Source of the DNA: Belnapia moabensis DSM 16746
GTDB taxonomy: Bacteria; Pseudomonadota; Alphaproteobacteria; Acetobacterales; Acetobacteraceae
DNA length: 64,000 nucleotides
Reading direction: 5' to 3'
Assembly: GCF_000745835.1 (NCBI RefSeq)
Contig: NZ_JQKB01000009.1
Coordinates: 1 to 64,000, forward strand
Below are positions 16,832 to 25,458 of the stretch, piece after piece. Every line of letters begins with the position of its first letter. The first letter of the stretch is position 1. A model generated the notes under the pieces. That model had not been told where the DNA came from and ran no database searches. It saw nothing but the letters and a program-made list of their open reading frames with translations. Position numbers and translations under genes: made by a program.

Positions 16832-18988
16832 TTGTCCGCTCGCAGCCGCCTGCCCTTGCTTTGCCTTGGGCTGACCCATCTCGCCCTTGCCGGCCCCGCC
16901 TGGGCGCAGAGCGCCGATGATGCCGCGGTCCGCCTGCCGGAACTCTCGATCTCCGGCCGGCCGGCGCTCGGCGCCACGGAGCCCCCGCGTGGATTCGTCG
17001 CCAGCGAGGAGACCGCGGGCACCAAGGGCGCCTCCCGCCTGACCGAGGTGCCGCAATCCGTCTCGGTCGTGCCGCGGGCGACCATCGACGCGCTCCAGGC
17101 CCAGAGCCTGGGCGAGGCGGTGCGCTACCAGGCCGGGCTGCGGGCGGAGAGCTACGGGCCCGATCCACGCGCCGACTTCCTGCTGCTGCGTGGCTTCGAT
17201 GCGGTGGACAACGGCTATTACCTCGACGGGCTGCGCTACAGCGTCGGCTTCGCCGCGGGCGCCTACGAGCCCTATGGCCTCGACCGCTTCGAGATCGTCC
17301 GCGGTCCGGCCTCGGTGCTCTATGGGCAAATCCAGCCGGGCGGGTTGATCAACCAGGTCTCGCGCCGGCCGACCCAGACGCCACAGGGCGAGATGCGCCT
17401 CACCGCCGGGGATTTCGGCCGGGCGCAGGCGGCAGGCACCAGCAGCGGGCCGCTCGACCGGGACGGCAAATGGTCCTACAGCCTGACCGGGCTCGGGCGG
17501 CTGGCGGACAGCCAGATCGACAAGGTGGGCAATGACCGGGCCTTCATCGCCCCGGCCATCACCTGGCGGCCGGATGAGGACACGCGCCTCACGCTGCACG
17601 CCTATTACCAGCGCGACCGCACCCAGGGCGCGCAGTTCCTGCCCTATCTGGGCACGGTGCGGGAGACGGCCTTCGGCCGCATCCCGACCCGGCGCTTCGT
17701 CGGCGAGTCGGGTTTCGACAAGTACGACATCACCCAATGGGGCATCGGCAGCGAGTTCGAGCGGCGGCTGAGCGACGCGGTGACGCTGCGGCAGAACATG
17801 CGCTGGGCGCATTCGGGGATCAATTGGCGGCAGACCGTCGGCATCGGGCTGCTGGCAGATGAGCGGACGCTCGGGCGCATCGGCTTCCTCTCGACGCCGG
17901 ATATCGACCGCTTCCAGGTCGACAACCAGGCGGAGTTCCGCTTCACGACCGGCCCGGCCGGGCACCGGCTGCTGGCCGGCTTCGACTACTCGACGGTGCG
18001 GATCTCCAACCCGCAGGCCTTCGGCAGCGCGCCGAGCCTCGACGTCTTCCGGCCGGCCTATGGCTCGCCGGTGCCGCTTGCCGCGGCGGGGACGAATACG
18101 CGGCAGAACACCGCGCAATACGGGCTCTATGCGCAGGATCAGGTGCGCCTCGGCGAGCGCTGGGTGCTGACGGCGGGCGTGCGGCAGGATTGGGTGGAGA
18201 GCAGCACGCTCGACCGCATCGGCGGCGGCACGCAGCGGCAGAGCGATTCGGCGACGACGGCGCGGGTGGGGCTCGTCTATCTCGCGCCGGGCGGCTTCGC
18301 GCCCTATGCGAGCTGGTCCACCTCCTTCCTGCCCACGCCGGGAACGACTGCCGCCGGACGCGCCTTCACGCCGCGCGAGGGCGAGCAATTCGAGGTCGGC
18401 ATCAAGTACCAGCCGCCGGGGCGGGACAGCTTCGTCCAGGCCTCGCTCTTCCAGATCACCCAGACGAACAGCCTGACGACGGACCCGAACAGCCCGCTCT
18501 TCCAGGTGCAGAGCGGCGAGATTCGAGTGCGGGGCGTGGAGCTGGAGGGCGTCGCGCGGCTGCCGCGTGGGCTCAGCCTCATCGGCTCCTTCACCGCGCT
18601 CGATGCGGAGATCACCAAGGGCGCGCCTGAGGAGCGCGGCAACCGCCCGGCCGGCGTGCCGGCGACGGGGGCCGGCCTCTATGCCGACCAGACCTTCGGC
18701 GAGGAGGCCGGGCGGCTGGCGGGCCTCGGCGCCGGCCTCGGGCTGCGCTTCCTCGGCAACAGCACGACGGGCAATGCGGCGCACAACGTCGTCCCCTCGG
18801 TGACGCTGGTGGATGCGGCGCTGCGCTACGACCTCTCGCGCTTCGGCAATGCCCTCGCCGGCGCGCAGCTCGCCGTCACCGCGAACAACCTGTTCGACAC
18901 CGCCTATGTCGCGCGCTGCACCAGCGACACGGCGTGCTTCTACGGCAACCGCCGGACGGTGCTCGCCAGCCTGGTGAAGCGCTGGTGA
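16832..18988 (+). CDS. TonB-dependent siderophore receptor
   Basis: The protein is a 718-residue outer-membrane receptor for ferric siderophores. It has a signal peptide ending AGPAWA|QS near residue 27, a plug domain with EVPQSVSVVPR, the LLLRGFDAVDNGYYLDGLR region and a GPASVLYGQIQPGGLIN segment, and a beta-barrel ending in NNLFDTAYVARC and a terminal aromatic Trp. The plug motifs match the FhuA/FcuA-type siderophore receptor subgroup. The start is taken as the TTG at 16832 because it opens the signal peptide; the frame begins further upstream at TTG 16775 inside the Fur box. Its TGA overlaps the GTG of the PepSY gene. Confidence 0.9.
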   Translation: MSARSRLPLLCLGLTHLALAGPAWAQSADDAAVRLPELSISGRPALGATEPPRGFVASEETAGTKGASRLTEVPQSVSVVPRATIDALQAQSLGEAVRYQAGLRAESYGPDPRADFLLLRGFDAVDNGYYLDGLRYSVGFAAGAYEPYGLDRFEIVRGPASVLYGQIQPGGLINQVSRRPTQTPQGEMRLTAGDFGRAQAAGTSSGPLDRDGKWSYSLTGLGRLADSQIDKVGNDRAFIAPAITWRPDEDTRLTLHAYYQRDRTQGAQFLPYLGTVRETAFGRIPTRRFVGESGFDKYDITQWGIGSEFERRLSDAVTLRQNMRWAHSGINWRQTVGIGLLADERTLGRIGFLSTPDIDRFQVDNQAEFRFTTGPAGHRLLAGFDYSTVRISNPQAFGSAPSLDVFRPAYGSPVPLAAAGTNTRQNTAQYGLYAQDQVRLGERWVLTAGVRQDWVESSTLDRIGGGTQRQSDSATTARVGLVYLAPGGFAPYASWSTSFLPTPGTTAAGRAFTPREGEQFEVGIKYQPPGRDSFVQASLFQITQTNSLTTDPNSPLFQVQSGEIRVRGVELEGVARLPRGLSLIGSFTALDAEITKGAPEERGNRPAGVPATGAGLYADQTFGEEAGRLAGLGAGLGLRFLGNSTTGNAAHNVVPSVTLVDAALRYDLSRFGNALAGAQLAVTANNLFDTAYVARCTSDTACFYGNRRTVLASLVKRW

Positions 18989-20076
18989 CCATCCGTGCCT
19001 GGTCGCGCCTGCATACCTGGTCGAGCCTGGTCTGCACCGTCTTCCTGCTGCTGCTCTGCCTGACCGGCCTGCCGCTGATCTTCCACCACGAGATCGGCCA
19101 CCTGACGGGGGCCGAAGTGGAGGCGCCGGCCATGCCGGAGGGCACGCCGATGGCCGACCTCGACCGCGTCGTCGGCGCGGCCCGGGCGCAGCGGCCGGGC
19201 GAGGTGGTGCAGTACCTGATCTGGGAGGAGGACGACCCGGCCATCCTCTACTTGAGCCTGGCGCCGACCCCGACCTCGCCGCCGCAGGAGCTGCGCACGG
19301 TGGTGATCGATGCGCGCACCGCCTTGGTGCTGGACGAGCCGCGCGACGAGGGCTTCATGTACTGGATGCTCCGGCTGCACACGGACCTCTTCGCCGGCAT
19401 TCCCGGCAAGCTGTGCCTCGGCGCGATGGGGCTGCTTTTCGTCATCGCCACCGTCTCGGGCGCGGTGCTCTACGGCCCCTTCGCGCGGCATGGCGAGTTC
19501 GGGACGGTGCGGCGCGGGCGGAGCGGGCGGCTGCGCTGGCTCGATCTGCACAATATCCTCGGCATCGTCACGCTGAGCTGGGTGCTGGTGGTCGGCGCGA
19601 CCGGCGTCGTCAACACCTTGGCGGAGCAGGTGCTCGCGGTCTGGCGGGCGGACCAGCTGGCCGAGATGGTGGAGCCCTGGCGCGGGCAGCGGCCGGTTGT
19701 GGAGCCGGGCTCGGTGCAGGCGGCGGTGGCGGCGGCGCGGGCCGCGGCGCCGGACCGGAAACCGTTCTTCGTCGCCTGGCCGCAGACCATGTTCTCGAGC
19801 GGGCACCATTATGCCGTCTTCCTGCGCGGCGACACGCCGCTCACCCACCGGCTGCTGACCCCGGCACTGGTCGATGCCGAAACCGGGCGGCTCACCGACC
19901 TGCGCGCCCCGCCCTGGTACGTGACGGCGTTGCTGGTCTCGCAGCCGCTGCATTTCGGTGACTATGGCGGGCTCGCGCTGAAGATCGCCTGGGCGGTGCT
20001 CGACATCGCCACCATCGTCATCCTCGGCAGCGGTCTGTGGCTGTGGTGGCGCCGGCGGCGCGGGGCGGCGGCATGA
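18985..20076 (+). CDS. PepSY-associated membrane protein (PiuB-like)
   Basis: The 363-residue inner-membrane protein has about four hydrophobic segments: near residues 11-33, after about 140, around 190-210 and near the C-terminus. It has histidines typical of the PepSY_TM family (RLHTWSSLVC, HHEIGHLTG, RLHTDLFAG, LDLHNILGIV). Such proteins accompany siderophore receptors and may reduce or release iron from ferric siderophores. The GTG start lies in the receptor stop (GTGA), and its own TGA overlaps the next ATG. The three genes form one unit behind the Fur-like box. Confidence 0.88.
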   Translation: MTIRAWSRLHTWSSLVCTVFLLLLCLTGLPLIFHHEIGHLTGAEVEAPAMPEGTPMADLDRVVGAARAQRPGEVVQYLIWEEDDPAILYLSLAPTPTSPPQELRTVVIDARTALVLDEPRDEGFMYWMLRLHTDLFAGIPGKLCLGAMGLLFVIATVSGAVLYGPFARHGEFGTVRRGRSGRLRWLDLHNILGIVTLSWVLVVGATGVVNTLAEQVLAVWRADQLAEMVEPWRGQRPVVEPGSVQAAVAAARAAAPDRKPFFVAWPQTMFSSGHHYAVFLRGDTPLTHRLLTPALVDAETGRLTDLRAPPWYVTALLVSQPLHFGDYGGLALKIAWAVLDIATIVILGSGLWLWWRRRRGAAA

Positions 20077-20264
20077 GGGCGCGGCCGCGGGTGTGGCGCA
20101 TCCCGGCGGTGCTGGCGGTGCTCTCCGCCGCCGCGCTGCTGGGCGGGCTGATGAGGGACGGCGTCTGGGACGCCGTCGCCAGCCTGGCCCTGGTGCTGCC
20201 GCTGCTCGTCGCCTGGTGGGCGGGGCGGCGGGTCAGAAGCCCAGGCGCGCGCGTGCCGCGCTGA
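20073..20264 (+). CDS. Small two-helix membrane protein of the siderophore operon
   Basis: The 63-residue product starts at an ATG overlapping the PepSY stop (ATGA). It has two hydrophobic segments (about residues 10-25 and 33-50) between basic ends. No family is recognised. The position and coupling suggest an accessory of the PepSY membrane protein. Its last 32 bases overlap the convergent end of the polyol dehydrogenase gene. Confidence 0.6.
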   Translation: MRARPRVWRIPAVLAVLSAAALLGGLMRDGVWDAVASLALVLPLLVAWWAGRRVRSPGARVPR

Positions 20265-21705
20265 GGGTGGCGCGGGCGCCCGAGGCATAGAGGGATTGCA
20301 GCCAGTGGCGGAGCGGCCCGGTGAAAGCCGGCTGCGCCGCGAGGTCGCCAAAGACGGCTTCGACCGCGAGCAGGGGGCCGGGGTCCGGGCCGCCCGCCGC
20401 CGCGCGTTCCCGCAGCAGCGGGGCGAGGGCGTGGCGGAGGGCGACCGGCCGGCCTGCCTCGTCCTCGCCACGGGCGCAGCGCATCCAGGCGGCGATGGCG
20501 AGGGCGAGGAGGTCCACCGGCTGGCCGGCGCGCAGCCGGTCGTGCAGTGGCTCCAGCACGATGTTGGGCGAACCGTCCGCGACGATGCGGCCGGGCGTGT
20601 CGCGGATGGCGGGGTTGGCGAAGCGCGCCGTCACCGAGTCCTTGTAGGCGTCGAGGTCGATGCCCGGGACGGGCGGCACGGTCGGGCCGGTCTCGCGGTC
20701 CATGACGGCGCGCATCAGCGCGGCGAGGTCGGCATCGGCCATGCAGTCGGAGACATGGGCGTGGCCGAGCAGCACGCCGAGGCCGGCGATGGTGTGGTGG
20801 CTGGCGTTCAGCAGGCGCAGCTTCATGAACTCGTAGGGGCCGACATCGGGGACGAGCTGTGCGCCCACCTCCTCCCAGGGCGGGCGACCGGCGGCGAAGC
20901 GGTCCTCGATCACCCATTGGCGGAAGGTTTCGCAGGGCACCGGCCAGCGGTCGCGGAGGCCGTGGCGGGCTTCGAGCGACTGCCGGTCCTCATCCGTGGT
21001 GCCGGGGGTGATGCGGTCCACCATGGTGGAGGGGAAGGCGGCGTTGTCCTCAATCCAGCGGGCGAGCGACGGGTCGCGCAGCGCGGCGAAGGCGAGCACG
21101 GCGTCGCGCAGGACCTGGCCATTGTGCTGGAGGTTGTCGCAGGACATCACCGTAAAAGCGGGAGCGCCGGCCTGGCGGCGGCGGCGCAGCGCCTCGGCGA
21201 TGACGCCGATGGCGGAGCGCGGCGCCTCGGGGGCGACGAGGTCTGCCTGGATCAGCGGATTGGCGGGGTCGAGGCGACGGGTTGCGCGGTCGATGCAGTA
21301 GCCGTTCTCCGTCACGGTCAGGCTGACGATGCGGATGGCGGGCGCGTCCATCGCCCGCAGCAGGGCGGCGGATGATTCGCCGGCGAAGGTTAGCCCCGCG
21401 AGCGAGCCGATGACGGTGGCGCGCTCCTCGCCATCGCCCCGCTCGATCAGGGTGTAGAGCCCGTCCTGCGGCGCGAGCGCGTCCACGACCCACCGGTCGG
21501 ACGACATCAGCCCGGCGCCGAGGATGCCCCAGGCGAGCGCATCGGCGTGGCGCTCCATCAGGTCGTGCGCGTAGCGGGCCATATGGGCGCGGTGGAAGTT
21601 GCCGGGGCCGAGATGAAGGATGCCGGCCGTGACGGCGGCCGGATCGTAGCAGGGGATGCGCAGGCTAGAGGGGAGGGTGCGCAGCGTGGCCCGGTTCAGT
21701 TCCAT
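20233..21705 (-). CDS. Mannitol dehydrogenase family protein (polyol or hexuronate reductase)
   Basis: The 490-residue enzyme belongs to the long-chain mannitol dehydrogenase family. It has the N-terminal nucleotide-binding segment GILHLGPGNFHRAHMARY (about 29-46) and the catalytic Lys-Asn-His set in KLRLLNASHHTIAGLG (about 296-311). Members oxidise mannitol, arabitol or sorbitol, or reduce fructuronate and tagaturonate, with NAD(P); the exact substrate cannot be told. It is cytosolic. No transporter or kinase for a sugar lies nearby, so context does not help. It ends within the end of the small membrane-protein gene. Confidence 0.88.
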   Translation of the reverse strand: MELNRATLRTLPSSLRIPCYDPAAVTAGILHLGPGNFHRAHMARYAHDLMERHADALAWGILGAGLMSSDRWVVDALAPQDGLYTLIERGDGEERATVIGSLAGLTFAGESSAALLRAMDAPAIRIVSLTVTENGYCIDRATRRLDPANPLIQADLVAPEAPRSAIGVIAEALRRRRQAGAPAFTVMSCDNLQHNGQVLRDAVLAFAALRDPSLARWIEDNAAFPSTMVDRITPGTTDEDRQSLEARHGLRDRWPVPCETFRQWVIEDRFAAGRPPWEEVGAQLVPDVGPYEFMKLRLLNASHHTIAGLGVLLGHAHVSDCMADADLAALMRAVMDRETGPTVPPVPGIDLDAYKDSVTARFANPAIRDTPGRIVADGSPNIVLEPLHDRLRAGQPVDLLALAIAAWMRCARGEDEAGRPVALRHALAPLLRERAAAGGPDPGPLLAVEAVFGDLAAQPAFTGPLRHWLQSLYASGARATLSAARARLGF

Positions 21706-21918
21706 GGCGCCGTCCTTTCCTGTTGTGCGGGGATGATCGCCACGGCCGCCGCGCGGCGGAGTCTTGGCGCATCCGCCACGATCGGCAAGCGGCCGGAGGC
21801 GGTGGAATGGGCCTGCTGCGAGTTGCCTCGGGCTGCAGCGCCTGGCTGAGGTGGTGGAGCGCGCTGTCAGGGGCTGAACCCCCCTGGCGGTGCCGCGGGG
21901 CGAGGGTTATGGAGACGT

Positions 21919-22602
21919 ATGCTGCGTGCAATCCGCCTCATCGTCCTCGGCCTGACCTTGCTGCTCGGCGGTGCCTGGGCCTATGCCTGGGTCAGCCGCG
22001 CGCCGAATCAGAGCGTCGGCGAGGCCTTCGTCGCGCTGCTCGGCGGCGCTTCGGGTGGCGGCGAGGCGGGGCCGGTCTCTTCCGGCGGGGTGCAGCTGCC
22101 GGCGGGCCTCGCCCTCGGTGGCCCCTTCAGCCTGACCGACCAGTCCGGCAAGCCGGTCACCGAGCGCGACTATGCCGGTGGGTGGATGCTGATCTACTTC
22201 GGCTACAGCTTCTGCCCGGATGTCTGCCCGACGGAACTCGGCACCATGGCGGCCGCGCTCGACCAGCTCGGCCCGGCCGGGGCGAAGGTCGTGCCGGTCT
22301 TCATCACCGTCGACCCGCAGCGCGACACGCCGGAGCACCTGACCGACTATGTGGGCCGCTTCCATCCGCGGATGCAGGGGCTGACCGGCACGCCGGAGCA
22401 GGTGGCGGAGGCGGCGCGGCGCTTCCGCGTCTACTACAGCAAGGTCCAGCGGCCGGAGATGACGGACTACCTGATGGACCATTCGAGCTTCATCTACCTG
22501 GTCGGGCCGGATGCGAAGGTCCGCAGCCTGTTCCGCCCGGAGCAGAGCCCGGAGGCTATCGCCGCTGCCATCGCCGCGCAGATCGGCCGCCCCACCGGAT
22601 GA
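21919..22602 (+). CDS. SCO1/SenC family copper protein
   Basis: SCO proteins deliver copper or act as thiol-redox partners for cytochrome c oxidase assembly. The 227-residue protein has an N-terminal membrane anchor (about 5-25), a thioredoxin-like domain with the copper-binding pair in SFCPDVCPTEL (Cys99 and Cys103) and the conserved histidine in LMDHSSFIYL (His188). It should face the periplasm. GGAG lies just upstream of the ATG. It stands alone; the oxidase genes are not in the window, but heme A synthase is encoded at 7150-8229. Confidence 0.94.
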   Translation: MLRAIRLIVLGLTLLLGGAWAYAWVSRAPNQSVGEAFVALLGGASGGGEAGPVSSGGVQLPAGLALGGPFSLTDQSGKPVTERDYAGGWMLIYFGYSFCPDVCPTELGTMAAALDQLGPAGAKVVPVFITVDPQRDTPEHLTDYVGRFHPRMQGLTGTPEQVAEAARRFRVYYSKVQRPEMTDYLMDHSSFIYLVGPDAKVRSLFRPEQSPEAIAAAIAAQIGRPTG

Positions 22603-22685
22603 GCCAAAGCACGATTCCCGAGCCCGGGAAAATTTGTTAACCTGTTCATTGCAGCCGGTCCGCCGGCCGCGAGCGGAGACGACGC

Positions 22686-22967
22686 ATGGCGGATGACGAT
22701 TCGGATCAGGACGGCACGAGGGAGGCAGGCCGGGGCGCCGCACCGCGGCACAGCCGACGGCTGTCCGACAAGATCCTGATCGCTTTCCACCACGCCTGCG
22801 ACCAAGGCGATTACGAGGTGGCGGAGCAGCTTCTCCGCATCCTCGAGATGATGCTGACCCGCCGCCCCGTTTCGCCCGACACCAACCGGCGCCGCAACAT
22901 GGAAAGCCTGGTCGCGGCGCATGAGCGGCTGTGGCACCTGCGCCACCCGGACACCAACATCAGCTGA
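22686..22967 (+). CDS. Conserved small alphaproteobacterial protein of unknown function
   Basis: The 93-residue protein has a disordered acidic/basic N-terminus (about 1-25) and a helical part with DKILIAFHHACDQGDYEVAE and MESLVAAHERLWHLRHPD. This pattern is familiar from small uncharacterised alphaproteobacterial proteins, but no function is known to me. A purine-rich GAGCGGAGACGACGC precedes the ATG. Its end overlaps the convergent methyltransferase end by eight bases. Confidence 0.75.
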   Translation: MADDDSDQDGTREAGRGAAPRHSRRLSDKILIAFHHACDQGDYEVAEQLLRILEMMLTRRPVSPDTNRRRNMESLVAAHERLWHLRHPDTNIS

Positions 22968-23700
22968 TTGGGAGAGGGGCTGCGTCGCGCAGCACCGCCT
23001 CCGCCGCCGGGCTGAAGCCCTCGCCTGGCCCGTGCAGCACGAGGCCCGGGGCGATGCGTGCCGGGCCGCGCCCCTCGCGCCGGGCCTGGAGCAGCATCCG
23101 CTTGGCGGCGACGCCCTCGCGGGGCCAGAAGGGCAGCAGCAGCGTCCCGGCGCAGCCCGCCCCGGCCAGCGCGGCCATCCCGGCATCGAGCCGCGCCGCC
23201 GGCAGAATCAGGCTGAGCGTCCCCCGTCGGGCGAGCGGTGCGGCGAGGAAGCGCGCCCAATCCTCGAGCCCCGCCGCCTCGCCCGCCGCATGCGTCATCG
23301 CCTGGCGCCCGGGCTCCGGCGGCGGGGTGCCGCCCGGCCAGAAGGGCGGGTTGGCGAAGGCATGGTCGCAAGACGGCAGCCGTCGGGCCAGCGCCCGGTC
23401 GCGCACATCGCCCTCGATCACCTCGGCGGCGAGGCCGGCGGTGGCGGCATTCTCGCGCGCCAGCGCCGCCAGCCCGGCATCCCGCTCCAGCGCGATAATG
23501 CGGAGCCCCGGCACCCGCGCGGCGAGGCAGAGGAAGGCGGCCCCGCTGCCGCAGCCGGCCTCCAGCACCACCTGGCCGGGCCGGGCCGGGATGCCGGCGG
23601 CGAGCAGCACCGCATCCAGCCCCGCCCGCAGCCCCCGCCGCGGCTGCCGCAGCCGGACGCGCCCGCCGAGCAGCAGGTCCTCCGTGCAGTCCTCGCTCAC
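22960..23700 (-). CDS. SAM-dependent methyltransferase, tRNA1(Val) A37 N6-methylase type
   Basis: The 246-residue class I methyltransferase has the SAM-binding segment VVLEAGCGSGAAFLCLA (about 44-60), the acidic ALERD and the amino-methylase motif HAFANPPFWPGG, where NPPF is diagnostic of N6-adenine or N5-glutamine transferases. The closest functional model is TrmN6/YfiC, which methylates A37 of tRNA1(Val). It starts with GTG at 23698-23700, overlapping the TGA of the DUF2007 gene. Specificity is by analogy. Confidence 0.85.
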   Translation of the reverse strand: MSEDCTEDLLLGGRVRLRQPRRGLRAGLDAVLLAAGIPARPGQVVLEAGCGSGAAFLCLAARVPGLRIIALERDAGLAALARENAATAGLAAEVIEGDVRDRALARRLPSCDHAFANPPFWPGGTPPPEPGRQAMTHAAGEAAGLEDWARFLAAPLARRGTLSLILPAARLDAGMAALAGAGCAGTLLLPFWPREGVAAKRMLLQARREGRGPARIAPGLVLHGPGEGFSPAAEAVLRDAAPLPIS

Positions 23701-23909
23701 CCTGCTTCCTCGCCCGCCTCCTGCAGCACGCGGCGGGCGCGCTCCCAGTCCTCCTCGGCGACGGCGAGCCGTCGGGGGAAGGCGCCGATCCCGCCTTCGA
23801 TCGCGCTGATATGCTGGTCGAGCAGCACGCAGCCGATGCCGGCATCGCGCAGCAGAGCCATGAGGAAACTGAGGCGAACCGGGTCCACGCCCTGGGCGAT
23901 CAGCCGCAT
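23697..23909 (-). CDS. DUF2007 domain protein
   Basis: The 70-residue protein matches the DUF2007 pattern: an N-terminal strand MRLIAQGVDPVRLSFLMAL, a middle GIGCVLLDQHISAIEGG and a C-terminal RRLAVAEEDWERARRVL. The family is described as putative signal-transducing or PII-like, with no proven function. The ATG at 23907-23909 is chosen because the longer open frame upstream lacks similarity. It is followed by the methyltransferase with a GTGA overlap, so the two are probably co-translated. It is divergent from the polyprenyl synthase. Confidence 0.82.
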   Translation of the reverse strand: MRLIAQGVDPVRLSFLMALLRDAGIGCVLLDQHISAIEGGIGAFPRRLAVAEEDWERARRVLQEAGEEAG

Positions 23910-24123
23910 AGTGCCGTCAAATCCTTGTTTTTCCTGCGCTTGCCGCCATCTGCCCGCATGGCTATGGTGCCGGCCGCCGCGGCGGCCCCGCCACGGCCTT
24001 TGTATTGGCGGGCGAAACGGGGCGTCCAGGCGATTCCGCCGAGAGGCCTTGCCCACCCGGAGCCAGGATTCAAGCGAAGTGGCAGCGGTTGCGCGTGCTG
24101 TGCCGGACGATTCCTCTGTGACC

Positions 24124-25125
24124 ATGCCGGCGAGCGATGAGGGCGCCGAGGATGCGCTGACGGTGCTCACCACACTGGTCCAGGCCGATCTCGAAGCCTG
24201 CAACCGGCTGATTGTGCAACGCATGCACAGCCCGGTCGCGCTCATCCCGCAGCTTGCCGCGCATATCGTCGCCGCCGGCGGCAAGCGGCTGCGGCCGCTG
24301 CTGACCCTCGCCGCCGCCCAACTCTGCGGCTATCGCGGCGACCGCCACGTGGCGCTCGCCGCCTGCGTCGAGTTCATTCACACCGCGACGCTGCTGCATG
24401 ACGACGTGGTCGATGAGAGCTCGCTTCGCCGCGGCCAGGCGAGCGCCAATGCGCTGTTCGGCAACAAGCCGAGCGTGCTGGTGGGCGACTTCCTCTTCGC
24501 CCGCGCCTTCCAGGTTATGGTCGCGGATGGCAGCCTGAAGGTGCTCGCCATCCTCTCCGAGGCCGCCGCCACCATCGCCGAGGGCGAGGTGCTGCAGCTT
24601 GCCACCCAGAACGACACAACGACGACCGAGGCGCAGTATCTAGAGGTGGTCGAAGGCAAGACCGCCGCGCTCTTCGCCGCCGCGACGCGCATCGGCGCCG
24701 TCGTCGCCGAGAGGCCGGAGGCGGAGGAGGCGGCGCTCGAGGCCTATGGCCGCAACCTCGGCATCGCCTTCCAGCTAGTGGACGATGCGCTCGACTATGC
24801 CGCGGAGCAGGAGCGTCTCGGCAAGACCATCGGCGACGATTTCCGCGAGGGCAAGATCACCCTGCCCGTGCTGCTCGCCTTCGAGCGCGGCGATGCGGCG
24901 GAGCGGAAGTTCTGGCGCCGCACGCTGGAGGAAAAGGAGCAGGGGTCGGAAGATCTCGCCCGCGCTCAGGCCCTTATCCAGCGTCATGGCGCGTTGCGCG
25001 ACACCGTCGCCCGTGCCCAGGCCTATGGCGATGCGGCGCTGGAGGCGCTCGGGCATTTCGCCGACAGCCCGGTACGCCGCGCGCTGGCGGGCATTGTCGC
25101 CTTCTGCATCGCCCGGGCGCGGTAG
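24124..25125 (+). CDS. ispB: Polyprenyl diphosphate synthase (octaprenyl/decaprenyl type)
   Basis: The enzyme elongates farnesyl diphosphate with isopentenyl units to make the ubiquinone side chain. The 333-residue protein has both aspartate-rich motifs, LLHDDVVDESSLRRG (DDVVD about 93-97) and FQLVDDALDYAAEQE (DDALD about 220-224), and the GGKRLRPLL segment at 52-60. The ATG at 24124 was chosen from several in-frame starts (a GTG lies six bases earlier); the conserved domain begins about 20 residues later. Product length (C40 or C50) cannot be read safely. Confidence 0.92.
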   Translation: MPASDEGAEDALTVLTTLVQADLEACNRLIVQRMHSPVALIPQLAAHIVAAGGKRLRPLLTLAAAQLCGYRGDRHVALAACVEFIHTATLLHDDVVDESSLRRGQASANALFGNKPSVLVGDFLFARAFQVMVADGSLKVLAILSEAAATIAEGEVLQLATQNDTTTTEAQYLEVVEGKTAALFAAATRIGAVVAERPEAEEAALEAYGRNLGIAFQLVDDALDYAAEQERLGKTIGDDFREGKITLPVLLAFERGDAAERKFWRRTLEEKEQGSEDLARAQALIQRHGALRDTVARAQAYGDAALEALGHFADSPVRRALAGIVAFCIARAR

Positions 25126-25129
25126 GCCG

Positions 25130-25447
25130 TCAGGGACGGGCCAGGATCACTCCGGCGCCGACCAGGCATAACAGGGCGCCGAGGAGGTCCCGCCCATCGG
25201 GCGCCACGCCTTCGACCGCCCACATCCAGCCAAGCGATGCGGCGATATAGACCCCGCCATAGGCGGCGAAGGCCCGCCCCGCCGCCTCTGCCTCCACCAA
25301 CGTCAGCAGCCAGGCGAAGAGGGCGAGGCTACCCATCCCTACCGCCAGCCACCAGGACGAAGCGCCGAGGCGCAGCACCGACCAGATGGCGAAGCAGCCG
25401 CCGATCTCGGCCAGCGCCGCGGCGGGATAGGCGAGAGGGGCGATCAT
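25130..25447 (-). CDS. YnfA family (UPF0060) small membrane protein
   Basis: The 105-residue protein has four predicted hydrophobic helices and the family pattern [14 protein letters not shown] near the N-terminus, [18 protein letters not shown] in the middle and [19 protein letters not shown] at the end. YnfA resembles small multidrug resistance proteins but its transport role is poorly defined. Its ATG lies 11 bases after the btuB stop with AGAGGGGA between, so it should be on the btuB transcript and under its cobalamin riboswitch. It is convergent with ispB. Confidence 0.9.
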   Translation of the reverse strand: MIAPLAYPAAALAEIGGCFAIWSVLRLGASSWWLAVGMGSLALFAWLLTLVEAEAAGRAFAAYGGVYIAASLGWMWAVEGVAPDGRDLLGALLCLVGAGVILARP

Positions 25448-25458
25448 GCTCCCCTCTC

